This document shows positions 1-10,169 of a stretch of 64,000 nucleotides of DNA, piece after piece. The notes beneath the pieces were generated by a model. The model worked only from the letters and a program-made list of their open reading frames with translations, did not search any database and was not told the DNA's origin. The position numbers were made by a program, and so were the translations under genes. The DNA comes from Plutella xylostella (taxonomy: Eukaryota; Arthropoda; Insecta; Lepidoptera; Plutellidae): contig NC_064006.1 of the NCBI RefSeq assembly GCF_932276165.1, forward strand, positions 434,001 to 498,000, written 5' to 3'. Position 1 is the first letter of the stretch; each line of letters opens with the position of its first letter.

Positions 1-1799
1 GAAATATACAACAAGCATCCAATGGCTTCTTGATAAGGTATCCCCAGTTCCTGACCTTCATCTGTTGAGTTGCTGAATGTAACGCTGCGCTCCATTGGGG
101 TGCCAACAGGATTACATTGATTCATACCAAAACGTTTCAGGGTATCTTCAATATAATTGGTTTGATCCAGTGCAATACCATCATTGTAATAAGTTATTCT
201 CAAACCAATGTAGTAATTAGCTCTTCCAATCTCTCTCATTCTGAAGTTTTGTTTCATGTTCATCTTGAATTCATCTGCCATTGATTGACAGTAGTTATGT
301 AGCAGCAATATATCATCGACGAATACTGCTATATACATAATATTTTTATCTTCAAGTTTATAGTACACACAAGCATCCATCTTGGACTTAGAAAAGCCAT
401 TTTCTATGAAGTAACTGTCCAACTTTTTATTCCAGGTTCTGCTCGCCTGCTTAAGGCCATATATTGATTTATTTAATCTGCAGACTTGCTGTGTACCATT
501 TTCATACTGTGATGGTTGTTCCATGTACAATTCGACATCTATATCACCCTGCAAAAACGCAGTCATTGCATCTAGCTGCTCTATGTCCAGTTTCAATTTA
601 GCTGCAAGCCCAATCATGTATCTGAGGGAAGTTGATCTTACAACTGGAGCATAAACTTCTGTATAGTCTATTCCTTCTCTTTGCTCATATCCCTTGATGA
701 CTAATCTTGCTTTGTGTCTTGAAATATTTCCTTTATCATCCATTTTTGTTTTAAAAACCCATTTGCAAGGGATAGTTTTACATCCAGATGGTAGATCACA
801 TAATGTCCAGGTATTATTCTCTGCTAATGAATTATATTCACAGTCCATTGCCTCCTTCCACTTTAGCGCATTGTTACTGGCCAAGGCTTCTTGTGCGGTG
901 TGTGGATCAGACACAATATCTTCAGATTCACACAAATATGTTGGCATTACATTTTTCCTTGGCCTTAAATTTCTCTGCGTAGGCGGCATAGTGATTTGCA
1001 CAGGACCATCGGGGACATAGTCTTCATCGTCATCTTGGATGCTTTTATCTATGCTATTATCCTTTACTGAACTGACTTTTCTTGTGCAGTTGTTGTTATC
1101 TTTATTCTCTTCATTGTCTTGTGTGCTCATATCACTCAGCGTGATTGTAAAATCCTTTTTTACACTGTCTTCTATGAATACTACATCTCTTCCTTTTACA
1201 ACTTTCTTTTGCTTCATGTCATACAATCTATAGCCCTTGGACTCCGAGCAGTATCCAAGAAAAATCACTTCCTTCGATTTACTATCCCATTTCAGTCGCC
1301 GTTCCTTTGGGACGTGCATCATTGCCTTGCACCCAAACACTTTCATATTGCTGACATCAGGTCGCTTGCCGGTCCATATTTCTTCAGGTGTCTTGTAATC
1401 TAGGGATTTAGTGGGTGACCGATTAGTGACATATGCAGCAGTAGAAATGGCTTCAGCCCAAAACTTCTTTGGCAAGTTGACATTTATTATCATACACTTA
1501 GCACGTTCAGTTAATGTGCGATTCATTCGCTCACTCATTCCATTTTGCTCCGGAGTGTATGGGATAGTATGCTGTTGTATGATACCTGCATCTCTACAAA
1601 ACTTATCAAAGGCTTCATTTACATACTCGCCACCATTATCTGATCGTAGCACTTTGATTTTTCTATCCAATTGATTCTCAACCATATTCTTAAATTCTTT
1701 AAACTTGCTGAGAACTTCTGATTTTGCTTGAATAAAATAGACGAATACCTTTCTTGAGTAGTCGTCAATGAATGTGACATAGTACCTCGCACCTCCTAT
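1..1799 (-). pseudogene. copia pol: integrase core and reverse transcriptase (3' part)
   Basis: This frame continues the polyprotein beyond the nested insertion and runs off the left edge. The integrase core is recognisable by an IDDYSRK segment near 1723-1770 and the DNGGEY active-site segment near 1625-1645. The reverse transcriptase follows, with its catalytic FVDD near 315-330. The first 60 bases of the window decode to the RT/RNase H junction typical of copia (EAIGCLLY). In the parts I translated, the frame has no stop. It belongs to the same gene as 3065-4508; the nested Tc1-like element splits the two. The role in life is integration and reverse transcription of the element's RNA. Confidence 0.85.
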
Positions 1800-3064
1800 A
1801 GATTGGCAAGTTGCTTGGCGACCCTCCTTGCGGGGTGAAAGACGCGGAGGGGACGAGGTACCCAAGACGACAGCGGGTAGCGGGAGGGTAGCGGGGAAGG
1901 GCAACGCGTCCACTGCATGTCCTTGTTACGGCAGTCTCGGCCGCGCAGCCGAGGCGGCCACATGTCTTATATAGTCTGTCATAATTTGAGTGCGACCCAC
2001 ATGAGATCATTGATCCTGAGACCATTAGTCTTAGGATGAGTGTTGAGGCCTTTTTAATATTATCATTATATTATTATTAGGTATCTATTATTCGTCAACA
2101 AAATAACGTTAAAAACAACAAATCGAATAATGTCTCAATATAGGGGCTTCTTGTAGAACAGCGTACCGGATCAGTCATGCTACGCGGCTAAAGGTTGGTA
2201 CTGCGCAGTCAGATACGAAAAAGTAAACAACAAAGACGAAGAGTCCATATGACAGTGCGTCAGTTGTCAGTTCTTGTAACTAGGAAAGCAACCATAATTT
2301 ATGTGATTTAATGAAAGTAATTAATGAGCAAAACACAGAGAAAAATTACAAAATTGATGAAATTTTGAAAGAAAATGGTCATATCGTGCTTCGCCTACCC
2401 CCATACCACCCGGAATTAAATCCTATTGAACTTGTATGGCGGTACGTGAAAGGCGAGCTCGCAAGAACGTCGATTGACTCTTACTTAGATAAAGAGATAA
2501 AAGACTTAGAGTTGCTTTTCTCTAATTATTCGCCTAAAAAGTGGAGAAATTGTGACGACCATGTCATAAAAAATTAAGACGAATATTATAAATCTGATAG
2601 AGTATTTGACGATGTATTGGACAGGTATGTTATTGTTTATTTATAATTTATTGTAAATTAAACATAAATTGGTTTTTGTCTTAGATTTATAATTGAAGTT
2701 AATGAAAACGATGATGAAGATGAGGATGACGACGACGATGAACAAGTTCAAACAGAGAGTGAACATGAAAGTGACATGGAAATTGATTTATAAAATAAAA
2801 CACTTTTACATAAATAAATTCAAATTGGTAGATATTCTGAAGGTAAACATCCAAATTTTAATGCTGTCAAACTATAAATTTTAAGCTAAATATGACATTT
2901 ACGGGAACAGTCATAGAATAAAATTTTACTTACGTTAGAAATAGTTACAAGCTATCGCGAGATTAATCCGGGCACACTTTTCTACGTGTGTAGCATGTCG
3001 TGCTACCTCGCCCCCGCCACTTCTTTCACCCCGCAAGGAGGGTCGCCAAGTAACTTGCCGCATT
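1800..3064 (+). mobile_element. Tc1/IS630-like DNA transposon nested in copia pol
   Basis: Inverted repeats of about 55 bp flank the insertion: left 1804-1858 and right 3003-3059, both containing the core GGCGACCCTCCTTGCGGGGT. The copia integrase frame stops at the right border and resumes at the left border, so the boundaries agree with the coding sequence. Target duplication appears to be TA-type, but the flank is slightly altered, so the exact ends are approximate. The interior holds a transposase fragment and a GC-rich subterminal stretch (about 1840-1965). At 1.27 kb with a partial transposase it is non-autonomous. Confidence 0.8.
2311..2577 (+). pseudogene. C-terminal transposase fragment (DDE_3, Tc1/IS630 type)
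   Basis: The 88-aa frame contains LPPYHPELNPIELVWRYVK, the signature around the last acidic residue of Tc1/IS630-family DDE transposases. The upstream catalytic aspartates and the DNA-binding domain are missing, so only the C-terminal third is left. It lies inside the inverted repeats at 1804 and 3059. An acidic stretch follows at about 2700-2790, where codons for Glu and Asp are visible in another frame; it may be the degraded tail of the same gene. Confidence 0.75.
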
Positions 3065-4508
3065 ATAATGACTGTTCCTCCATAGGGCCACATACATCTG
3101 AATGTATTACTTCAAGGAGTGCGGAAGCCCTTGTACCAGTGTGCTTGAAAGGCTGTCTAGTTTGCTTCCCCGCTAGACATGTAGTGCATAGTATAGCATT
3201 TTCAGTCTTGTGGTCCATCTGTACTCCTTCTGTGCAGTCTTCAAGTTTCATCAGATCCTTGTAGTTGAGATGGCCCATCCTTTGGTGCCAGAGATGAGCT
3301 GAAGTGAGAAGTGCATAAGAGTCATTATTTACCACAAAGAGATTGTTCTGAGCATGGCCAGTTAAGACCAGCTTTTTATTCTGGTATACTTTACAACAGT
3401 CCTTTTCAAATTCAACGTGACAGTTATTTTGTGTCATTTGTCGGACAGATAACAAATTTACTGAGAGATCGGGGACATATAAAACATTTTTCAACTGTAC
3501 TACGCCATCATTAACATTTAAGTCCACATTTCCACAGCTTTTAACTGTAAGAGTCTTATTGTCTGCCACTCTAATACTGGGTACGGTAGAAGGGCCTGTG
3601 TTATGCATCCACTCATTGTTGTTTGTCATATGCATCGCTGCCCCTGAGTCAATATACCAGCAACCATTCTCAACACTTGATGCTGAAGCAGAGAATGCAG
3701 CTACATAACCTGAAGTCTTTTCATCATCCTTAGACTTTGTTCTTTGACTTGAGCCTGTACCAGTGTAACAATTCCTTGCAATATGACCATACTTGTTACA
3801 TTTAAAACAACGGGGACCCTTTCTAAAACCAGAACTCTTATGCTCATTCCTTTTGTGATGATTAGAATAGAAAGCCTCGGAGTCATTTTCATTTTTAACT
3901 TCTTGTAGTATTTTAGTCTTTAACTAAATCGGTACTAATTTTCACACCTGAGCTCTCCATTGCCATGATCATAGGCCTGTACAGTAAAGGGCAGAAAGAC
4001 CTGACCCCTCTCAGAAACATTGTTACTATGAGAGGGGGGTCAGGTCTCTCTGCACTTGACCGTACGTCTCCGGTAACCCTGCCAGCAGCAGCGTACCCAG
4101 CCACTCATCATCAACGAGGAAACCTATGTTCCTTAGCTTGTGTGCACATGAAATGACTTTGTTCACATAACTCTCCACATTCCCTGAGCTTTCTAAATCC
4201 GTAGTAATTAATTCACGTAACAGTCCAACCTTTCTAGTTAAGCCGGAGTCGTCAAACGCCTTTCGCAGGTTAGCCCATACTTCTTTAGCAGTCTTAGCCT
4301 CTTGCACATGGATGTAATTAATGGGATCTACTAGTAATATAATTTTTGACTTAGCTTTTGTGTCCTCGGCTGCGCTGATCACTGGTTTTTCCTCGGGTTC
4401 TATACATTTCCATAGGTCCTCGTGCTCGAGGTACGTCTTCATGGTAAAACTCCAAGTTGTGAAATTCTCGCGGCCTTTCAAACGCTCCATTTGAGCCATT
4501 GAATTCAT
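3065..4508 (-). pseudogene. copia gag, zinc knuckle, protease and integrase N-terminus
   Basis: Gag starts at the ATG ending at 4508 and has the copia gag features FTTWSFTMK and LLAGLPETY. It is then interrupted by the MITE at 3983-4061. After the MITE the frame continues with RPMIMAMESSGV and stops at 3913, because one extra base near 3916 shifts the frame. Beyond that, in the next frame, come a CCHC zinc knuckle (CFKCNKYGHIARNC, about 3775-3815), the protease active site DSGA (about 3638-3650) and the integrase zinc-binding segment (LWHQRMGHLN, CTTC). The product would have been a capsid/protease/integrase polyprotein; in this copy it cannot be made as one chain. Confidence 0.85.
3983..4061. 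mobile_element. 79-bp foldback MITE in copia gag (copy 1)
   Basis: A short near-palindrome with the arms GACCTGACCCC / GGGGTCAGGTC, flanked on both sides by GTAC (3979-3982 and 4062-4065). Removing the insert and one GTAC rejoins the gag reading frame at a conserved tyrosine codon, which supports GTAC as a target duplication. A second copy in opposite orientation lies at 13763-13840 and is also flanked by GTAC. Confidence 0.8.
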
Positions 4509-4660
4509 GTTTATTAGTGTAAGATATCCGATAGCTGAAATAAAGGCTGAAAAGAAAGATGCCGGTGTCGAACGGAGGTTATGCCGGTAACCTAATCAAC
4601 TTGCATCTCACTAATTTTTGCACTTTTACTGTTTTCTATTCTCCCTACACTAATAAGGCG

Positions 4661-4675
4661 TCTGGGCCCATAACC
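4661..4675 (-). other. copia primer-binding site
   Basis: On the minus strand this reads GGTTATGGGCCCAGA, close to the copia primer site that pairs with an internal half of initiator methionine tRNA. It sits directly downstream of the presumed 5' LTR and upstream of gag, as expected. Confidence 0.7.
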
Positions 4676-4828
4676 TATTGAACTTATTTCTGTCCTAAAC
4701 TGATTAATTAACTATTAATAGAATTTAATTGAGGATAAATGAAAAGGCACGACTTTGCTTACTAGGTTGTATTGGCAAGAAGAAAAATTTTGACAGGTGA
4801 CATTTGACATAACATAATGACATTAACA
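4676..4828 (-). repeat. probable 5' LTR of the copia element
   Basis: The stretch lies immediately upstream of the primer-binding site and starts on the minus strand with TGTTAATG. Its inner end is fixed by the primer site. The outer end is inferred only from the TG start, because the partner LTR is outside the window. About 150 bp is short but within the range of copia LTRs. Confidence 0.5.
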
Positions 4829-5068
4829 CATAGATGATAGATGAAGGTTGCGTTTCGTTTATCGAAGTTTGTGTTCACTTCCAATAAGGTTAACTTATAT
4901 GTAAGTTACACTTATGTAACCGTAGTGCGTATATGTAAGTAGATATTCGTGAAACTCGACATCAGCGTCCACTCCGTAATGAAATGGAGTTTTAATTAAA
5001 ATGAATTGACACTGACCGACGTGGGTGCTGGTCCATGGCAATCAATGGGGTGTTTCTTTATATACCTA

Positions 5069-5293
5069 CTAGCTGTTCCCGCGCGCTTCGCTTCGCATTA
5101 AAAAGCTTTTCCCGTGGGAATTCCGGGATAAAAAGTAGCCTATGTTCTTTTCCAGGGTCCAGACCACATGCATACCAAATTTCATTCAAATCCGTTCAGT
5201 AGTTTTGGCGTGAAAGAGTAACAGACAGACAGACAGACAGACAGACAGACTGATAGACACAGTTACTTTCGCATTTATAATATTAGTTAGGAT
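5069..5293 (+). repeat. CTAGCTGTTCCCGCG repeat, copy 1
   Basis: A repeat of about 220 bp running from CTAGCTGTTCCCGCG through TTCCCGTGGGAATTCC and a (CAGA)n run to ATAATATTAGTTAGGAT. Further copies in this window are at 27202-27398, 31919-32131 (reversed) and 43604-43808. The ending with a short tandem repeat resembles the 3' end of a SINE or a non-LTR element. Nothing coding is seen. Confidence 0.8.
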
Positions 5294-5652
5294 ACTGTAC
5301 ATTTACCCCGTATTACTAACTCACGAGCAATGAAACAGTTCCAGTGACAATGACACTACCTATTACTTTCTCCATACCACCCAAGGCTAACTGGAAGTGA
5401 ATTAAGAAAGAAGTGCATTAAGTTCGCCGATGTACAAATTAAATTTTATGTGCAATAAAGAATTTAATAATAATAATAATGACATTAGGTGCTATTGAAG
5501 TAACTTCTAAACGGAAAAAATTGGTTAATTACGCCTTCTGCAATATTGAAGTAAAAATACATATATATTTAAAAGCGCATCAGAATTTTACCAACTAAAA
5601 TCAAAAATATTGTAATCAAATTCTAAATGAAATGTTCAAAAAAATTGGGGTC
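5294..5652 (+). other. Non-coding: MITE-like and LINE-tail debris
   Basis: Around 5313-5385 is a piece related to the 'CTCGCGAGTAATGAAAAAGTTCC' foldback family seen at 51749 and 62560. At about 5386-5485 a retroelement 3' tail ends in TGTGCAATAAAGAATTT followed by (AAT)n. A reversed relative of this tail lies at 34324-34662. The rest (5490-5652) is AT-rich with no recognisable feature. Confidence 0.5.
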
Positions 5653-5658
5653 ATTAAT

Positions 5659-5825
5659 AGTAGGATATTATTGGGCATTCTATTCCACCTTGCATTCGTT
5701 TGAGCTCACTTCTCACCGCGCCGACGGCGGCGCGTCTCGTCGTTCGCCCAATCGAATGCAAGGTGTAATAGAACACCCAATAATATCGGAGTGTAACCGT
5801 CTTGGTCAAACCGATGAACGAAAAT
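5659..5825 (+). repeat. Left terminal inverted repeat of the Polinton
   Basis: It matches the right end in inverted orientation except for its core. The left copy holds an internal inverted repeat: 33-bp arms at 5666-5698 and 5753-5785 (about three mismatches) around a GC-rich 54-bp core (5699-5752). The right copy has one arm only. The core lies in the same direct orientation in both ends, so one of them has been flipped relative to the repeat around it. Confidence 0.9.
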
Positions 5826-5971
5826 GGTTTTCAGCAAGGAGAATAAATAGGTGGCGGGTTTTATAGCCAACCTTATACATCAGAACCGTGAGTACATAAA
5901 TAGCGAAGGTGGGATACGTTTCCAACATTTTACCATTGGAAACTTTGCTGTTAGGTTACACATTCTGCATA

Positions 5972-6661
5972 ATGAAATTTGTTAAACAACCTACTTCATT
6001 ACACCTTGAAAAAATCAATTTCGGTTCGGACAAATTACCACTCCGTCATGGTAAACTTTTACCAAAGACTATTCGCTGTATAGTTTGTGGACCGTCTAAT
6101 TGTGGCAAAACAAATTTAGTTATTGGACTACTTTTACACCCTAAAGGATTACATTTTCGTAACGTTTACGTGTATTCAAAAACGCTGTATCAACCAAAAT
6201 ACATATTTTTAGAAAAGGTTATGAGTCTTGTCCCTGGAGTAAGTTATTTTAAATATCATGATAACGAAGAAGTTGTAAGTCCTGATAATGCCTCTCAGAA
6301 TTCTGTCATAATTTTTGATGATGTAGCATGTGAGAATCAAAATAATATTCGTGATTATTTTGCAATGGGAAGACATAAAAATATAGATTGTTTTTACTTA
6401 AACCAAACTTATAGTAAAGTTCCAAAACAGTTGATTCGTGACAATGCAAACCTTATCATCTTATTTAAGCAGGATGATATAAATCTCCATCATGTGTATG
6501 ATGAACATGTGAACACTGATATGACCTGGCTACAATTTCGAGAAATGTGTTCCAGTGTTTGGAAAGATTCATTTAGCTACTTGGTCATAAATAAAGACTG
6601 TCAGAAAAATAATGGTTGCTACAGAAAAAAATTCGATACTTTTATTATGGTGGATGATTGA
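5972..6661 (+). CDS. Genome-packaging ATPase (A32/FtsK type)
   Basis: The 229-aa product is the packaging motor that would drive element DNA into capsids. A Walker A motif (GPSNCGKTN) lies at residues 40-48 and a Walker B (SVIIFDDV) at about 111-118. The frame is open from a GTG at 5909, but the ATG at 5972 gives a start just ahead of the conserved N-terminus (FVKQPTSLHLEKINFG) and is preferred. It is the first gene inside the left terminal repeat and about 80 bp ahead of the DUF8207-like gene. It is intact, with no missing motif. The family is well defined in Polintons and large DNA viruses; activity here is inferred. Confidence 0.92.
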   Translation: MKFVKQPTSLHLEKINFGSDKLPLRHGKLLPKTIRCIVCGPSNCGKTNLVIGLLLHPKGLHFRNVYVYSKTLYQPKYIFLEKVMSLVPGVSYFKYHDNEEVVSPDNASQNSVIIFDDVACENQNNIRDYFAMGRHKNIDCFYLNQTYSKVPKQLIRDNANLIILFKQDDINLHHVYDEHVNTDMTWLQFREMCSSVWKDSFSYLVINKDCQKNNGCYRKKFDTFIMVDD

Positions 6662-6743
6662 ATTGAATAAATAACGCTTCTTGGTAATAAACAAAACAGT
6701 TTCACATTTTCCTCTTAAGTGATAAGTAACAAAATCTGTAAAA

Positions 6744-7611
6744 ATGAATGACGAAAAAACATTAAAACAGCAAATAATTAAATCTGCTGATGCAGTCAAA
6801 AAGAAGATGCAAAGCTTGAAAAATAGTAAACTAGATTCTGATATGGCATTAGAATCTATGTTCAAACCAGTGACGGATCCATTAAAGCAGCTGACAAGGA
6901 ACTATATAAGTGCTGGAGGAAATGATGAAATTCATCAAGAAAGTGAAAGTGAAGATGTAATGCCAAAAATAACTTTTCCAAGAAAAAGAAAATTGTCTGA
7001 AAATGAACCTATTAGTAATTTGTCACCTAATAAAATCGAAGTCTGTTTCATCGTGGTCTTTGTCATCAGAAGTTTTCAATGATGTACCTTATGGAATCAG
7101 GTTAGAAAAGGGAAAACCTATGATTGGATCGGAACGTGTTACCATAACCGATCATTCAATTAAAATAGCGGGACAGTCATACAGTAAAACAAGAGGTTTG
7201 GTTGAATTACTCTACCAAAAGAAACCTGATTTGAGTATAGTTACTGAAGAAGATAAACAAAATTACAAATCCATGTTATTATCCACGAATGCACATAAAC
7301 GTAAATATGATCTAAGTCAACCAACAAATAGCAACCGAGGATTCAAGTATTTACAAATTATAAAACCATTATTAGCATCACCCACAGTCACTAAATCCAC
7401 ACATCTAGACAAAAGCACTCCTAAAGGGAAAGGCATACCATTATTTAAAAAAGTTGGTAAAAATGTGGATTACATTTTTTGGAACGATCCAAATGACTTA
7501 GTTGAAACATTAAAATTACTAATAGCTTCGAGAGACGCTGGTAACACTGGATTAGATGATGAAATATTATCAATCATTAAACAATTAAAAAAATGTGGTG
7601 ATATCAATTGA
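6744..7611 (+). pseudogene. DUF8207-like Polinton protein, split by a frameshift
   Basis: The N-terminal part is read from the ATG at 6744 and is lysine-rich, with a long helical start (ADAVKKKMQSLKNSK). It leaves its frame at about 7030-7045 and ends at 7082. The remainder is open in the next frame up to 7611 and carries the conserved C-terminus (YIFWNDPNDLVETLKLLIAS, GNTG). That motif is shared by a Polinton family I know as DUF8207, whose function is not established. Both halves are otherwise intact, so a single-base event, a programmed shift or an assembly error could explain the break. It lies between the ATPase and the fibre-like gene. Confidence 0.75.
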
Positions 7612-7671
7612 ATAAATACTTATACAAATTATTTTATGTTTTATTATAACGCTAACCTTCACTTCATTTGC

Positions 7672-8040
7672 ATGATGAACATCGATAAATTTGGACATCA
7701 TGTCCATAAAAGAATGCGTGTATTAGACCCTTTGGAATGTATATCCTTTAATAAAGCGCTTTTTCAAAATGAATCAGGTGATTATGATTTGAAACAAAGA
7801 AGATTAAAAGGATTGAAATTAGCTGTTGATGCCGATGAAGCTGTCAATAAAGCGTATGTTGACCAAAACAATAACATTTATTGTAAAAGAGAAGATTTTC
7901 TTGCAGAGCTTAAAAGTATAAAAACTCAAATAAGTCTCATGCAGCAACAGTTGAGTCAAAAGTGTTCCAAGGTAGACGCGAGTAATATTATAAAAGATCA
8001 AATAGTAACCCTAAGAGATCTTATGACCAAACCAATATGA
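7672..8040 (+). CDS. Fibre-like coiled-coil protein
   Basis: The frame is open from 7636, but a start at the paired ATGs (7672/7675), giving MNIDKFGHHVHKR, fits the compact N-terminus better. The middle (LKGLKLAVDADEAVNKAYVDQ) resembles the short repeat seen in phage tail-fibre and virus attachment proteins before a trimerising stalk. The C-terminal third is a probable coiled coil (LAELKSIKTQISLMQQQLSQK). Its stop overlaps the integrase start (ATGA at 8037). A virion surface or attachment role is inferred only from this pattern. The short length (about 122 aa) leaves no room for a large receptor-binding head. Confidence 0.6.
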   Translation: MMNIDKFGHHVHKRMRVLDPLECISFNKALFQNESGDYDLKQRRLKGLKLAVDADEAVNKAYVDQNNNIYCKREDFLAELKSIKTQISLMQQQLSQKCSKVDASNIIKDQIVTLRDLMTKPI

Positions 8041-8969
8041 GTAAACAAGGTGTTGTTAATGAAATTCATAAAGGAGCCAGAAAAAATTTTCCACGTCGAT
8101 CAGTTATTCTAAAAGGAATTGATGATTTATGGCAAGCGGACTTGATTGACATTAAAAGTTATCACAAAGATAACAAAGGTTTTAAATTCGTATTAGTTGT
8201 TATTGACGCCTTTTCTAAATATGCGTGGGCAGCTCCATTAAAGACCAAAACAAAAACTGAAGTGTCTCTAGCTTTTGAAAAAGTTTTAAAAGAAGGACGT
8301 ACACCTACAAATTTACAAACAGATATGGGTACAGAGTTTTACAACGACATCTTTCAACGGCTTATGAAAAGATGCAATATAAATCATTATTCAACATACT
8401 CCTCTAAAAAAGCATCCATAGTAGAAAGACTCATACGAACTTTAAAATGCAAGCTGTTTAAACATTTTAGTCTTACTGGAAACTATAAATGGGTAGGGAA
8501 GCCTTTATGTGATGTAGTAAATAATTATAATAATACCGTTCATCGTACTACAAAACATAAACCATCTGAAATTAATAAGTTAAACGAATCAGTTGTTGCA
8601 AAGAATATACAAAAATGTAAAAAAATATTACCTGTAAAAAAAAATAAGTTTAATATAGGTGATGTCGTTCGTATTAGTAAGTACAAAGGAGAGTTTCAAA
8701 AGGGCTATACGCCAAACTGGTCTACCGAATTGTTTAAGATTTTCAAAGTAATAAAATCTCAGCCGCCTACTTATTACATACAAGACCTACATGAAGTTCC
8801 CATAAAAGGTTGTTTTTATGAATATGAACTTCAAAAAACCTATCACCCTAATATTTATTTGGTTGAAAAGGTTATTAAAAGGAGTGGGAATAAGGTTCTT
8901 GTCAAATGGCTCGGTCTCAACCCAAATGAAAACAGCTGGATCGATAAAAATAATATCATAAATAACTGA
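8037..8969 (+). CDS. Retroviral-type integrase with C-terminal chromodomain
   Basis: The 310-aa protein would insert the element DNA into the host chromosome and create the 6-bp target duplication. The DDE triad is visible: D35 in WQADLID, D96 in LQTDMGTEF and E130 in IVERLIRTLK, with about 33 residues between the last two. A chromodomain-like end lies at about 272-308 (VEKVIKRSGNKVLVKWLG ... SWI), which may steer insertion to particular chromatin. No N-terminal HHCC zinc finger is visible, which is common in shorter Polinton integrases. The ATG overlaps the stop of the preceding gene. The frame is intact. Confidence 0.95.
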   Translation: MSKQGVVNEIHKGARKNFPRRSVILKGIDDLWQADLIDIKSYHKDNKGFKFVLVVIDAFSKYAWAAPLKTKTKTEVSLAFEKVLKEGRTPTNLQTDMGTEFYNDIFQRLMKRCNINHYSTYSSKKASIVERLIRTLKCKLFKHFSLTGNYKWVGKPLCDVVNNYNNTVHRTTKHKPSEINKLNESVVAKNIQKCKKILPVKKNKFNIGDVVRISKYKGEFQKGYTPNWSTELFKIFKVIKSQPPTYYIQDLHEVPIKGCFYEYELQKTYHPNIYLVEKVIKRSGNKVLVKWLGLNPNENSWIDKNNIINN

Positions 8970-9039
8970 GGTACTAGGTAGGTATACCTATATTATATAT
9001 TATGGATTCAAACATATTTTTTTCATTATCTACCTAGTT

Positions 9040-9768
9040 ATGAAAGGGAAAGGACTTATAAATTCGTTTATTAATAACTTGCCTGTAGAGTTACACTTAC
9101 CAGGCTATCAATACTGCGGACCGGGTACACGCTTGCAAGAACGTTTGAAAAGAGGTGATAAAGGAATTAACCCTTTAGACAACGCGTGCATGCAACACGA
9201 TATTGCTTACACAAAATATTCGAATTTGAGAGATCGTCATAAGGCCGACTTACTGTTAAAAAATATGGCAAAACAACGACTAAAATCAAAAGATGCTAGC
9301 AGAGGCGAAAAAAGTGCATCTTGGTTGGTAAATAAAATTATGAAAGCAAAAATTAGAACAGGTGCTGGAATTAAGTCATTCCAATCTTCGGTGTCTAAAT
9401 TGAAAACGCTTCTGAAGAAACTCAAACCAAAAACTAACAAACACGCTATAGAACTAGCATATTCTGCAGCAAAAAAAATATTTCATAAAAATAATCACAT
9501 TAAATTACCTAGAATTATACCCATTCCTAAAACAGGAGGAATTCTTCCTCTAATTCCTATTTTTGCTGGACTATCCGCATTGGGTTCATTAGCTGGTGGT
9601 GTGGGTGGAATAGCTAAAGCAGTAAATGATTACAAGTCAGCTCAAAAAAGTATTGTCGAATCCGAACGCCACAATAAGATGATGGAATCAATCGCCTTGG
9701 GTAAAGGTTTATTCATCAAACCTTACAAAAAGGGTAAAGGATTATGTGTACAATCTTCAAAAAACTAG
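9040..9768 (+). CDS. Parvovirus-VP1-like phospholipase A2 fused to a pX-like tail
   Basis: Residues 25-30 (YCGPGT) form the calcium loop and 47-56 (DNACMQHDIA) the His-Asp catalytic helix of secreted and parvoviral PLA2. In parvoviruses such a domain helps particles leave endosomes; the same use is inferred here. The middle is highly basic (lysine/arginine-rich). The end, about 176-200, contains the hydrophobic GGILPLIPIFAGLSALGSLA, which resembles the adenoviral core peptide pX and the membrane-active minor proteins of adintoviruses. The protein is therefore probably an internal capsid protein that binds DNA. Its last 25 bases overlap the protease gene. No damage is seen. Confidence 0.88.
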   Translation: MKGKGLINSFINNLPVELHLPGYQYCGPGTRLQERLKRGDKGINPLDNACMQHDIAYTKYSNLRDRHKADLLLKNMAKQRLKSKDASRGEKSASWLVNKIMKAKIRTGAGIKSFQSSVSKLKTLLKKLKPKTNKHAIELAYSAAKKIFHKNNHIKLPRIIPIPKTGGILPLIPIFAGLSALGSLAGGVGGIAKAVNDYKSAQKSIVESERHNKMMESIALGKGLFIKPYKKGKGLCVQSSKN

Positions 9769-10133
9769 TTTTAAGGTTACCCAGGCGAGCTCTTAGTAAC
9801 ATTGATATATTAAATTACACTCGTGATATACCATATTTTCGCGGTGTTTATATGAGAGATACTTTGCCGAGTAAGCCTAATTATATAGAATGTGCCATTC
9901 TAAATTTAGATATTTCGCTTAATGAGGGAACTCACTGGGTAGCCTATGTTAAAGTAAATAATTATGCAGAGTATTTCGATAGTTATGGTTTAAAACCACC
10001 TTTAGAATTACTGAACTATTTAACAAAGAAAACTGTTGTATTTTATAATTATGAAAACTGCCAAAAAAGTCACCTTTATAATTGCGGGCACTTATGTATT
10101 AAGTTTCTTAGAAAATTCTGGAAAAACGTTTAA
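9744..10133 (+). CDS. Adenain-like maturation cysteine protease
   Basis: The 129-aa frame has the adenain triad in order: His64 (GTHWVAY), Asp79 (EYFDSYG) and Cys114 (YNCGHLCIKFL). In adenoviruses and Polintons this enzyme trims capsid and core precursors. It is short compared with adenovirus protease (about 200 aa), but this length is usual for compact Polinton homologues. The gene begins inside the end of the PLA2/pX gene and is followed within 40 bp by the minor capsid gene, which suggests tightly packed co-expression. All three catalytic residues are present. Confidence 0.9.
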   Translation: MCTIFKKLVLRLPRRALSNIDILNYTRDIPYFRGVYMRDTLPSKPNYIECAILNLDISLNEGTHWVAYVKVNNYAEYFDSYGLKPPLELLNYLTKKTVVFYNYENCQKSHLYNCGHLCIKFLRKFWKNV

Positions 10134-10169
10134 AATAAGGTTTTGCTTATAAATATTCTCATTAACACG

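Larger units (their letters stand above)
1..4828 (-). mobile_element. Ty1/copia LTR retrotransposon, interrupted and cut by the window edge
   Basis: Read on the minus strand, the order is 5' LTR (about 4676-4828), primer-binding site, gag, zinc knuckle, protease, integrase and reverse transcriptase, which is the copia order. The RNase H end and the 3' LTR would lie left of position 1. Three lesions are visible: a Tc1/IS630-like insertion (about 1800-3064), a 79-bp MITE in gag (3983-4061), and a one-base frameshift near 3916. The element is therefore a dead copy, although much of its pol reads open. Confidence 0.9.

Noticed and set aside
5627..5866. Plus-strand frame over the left end of the Polinton, and its partner at 21851-22090
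   Set aside because: The shared stretch is the terminal repeat core; there is no sign of protein-level conservation.
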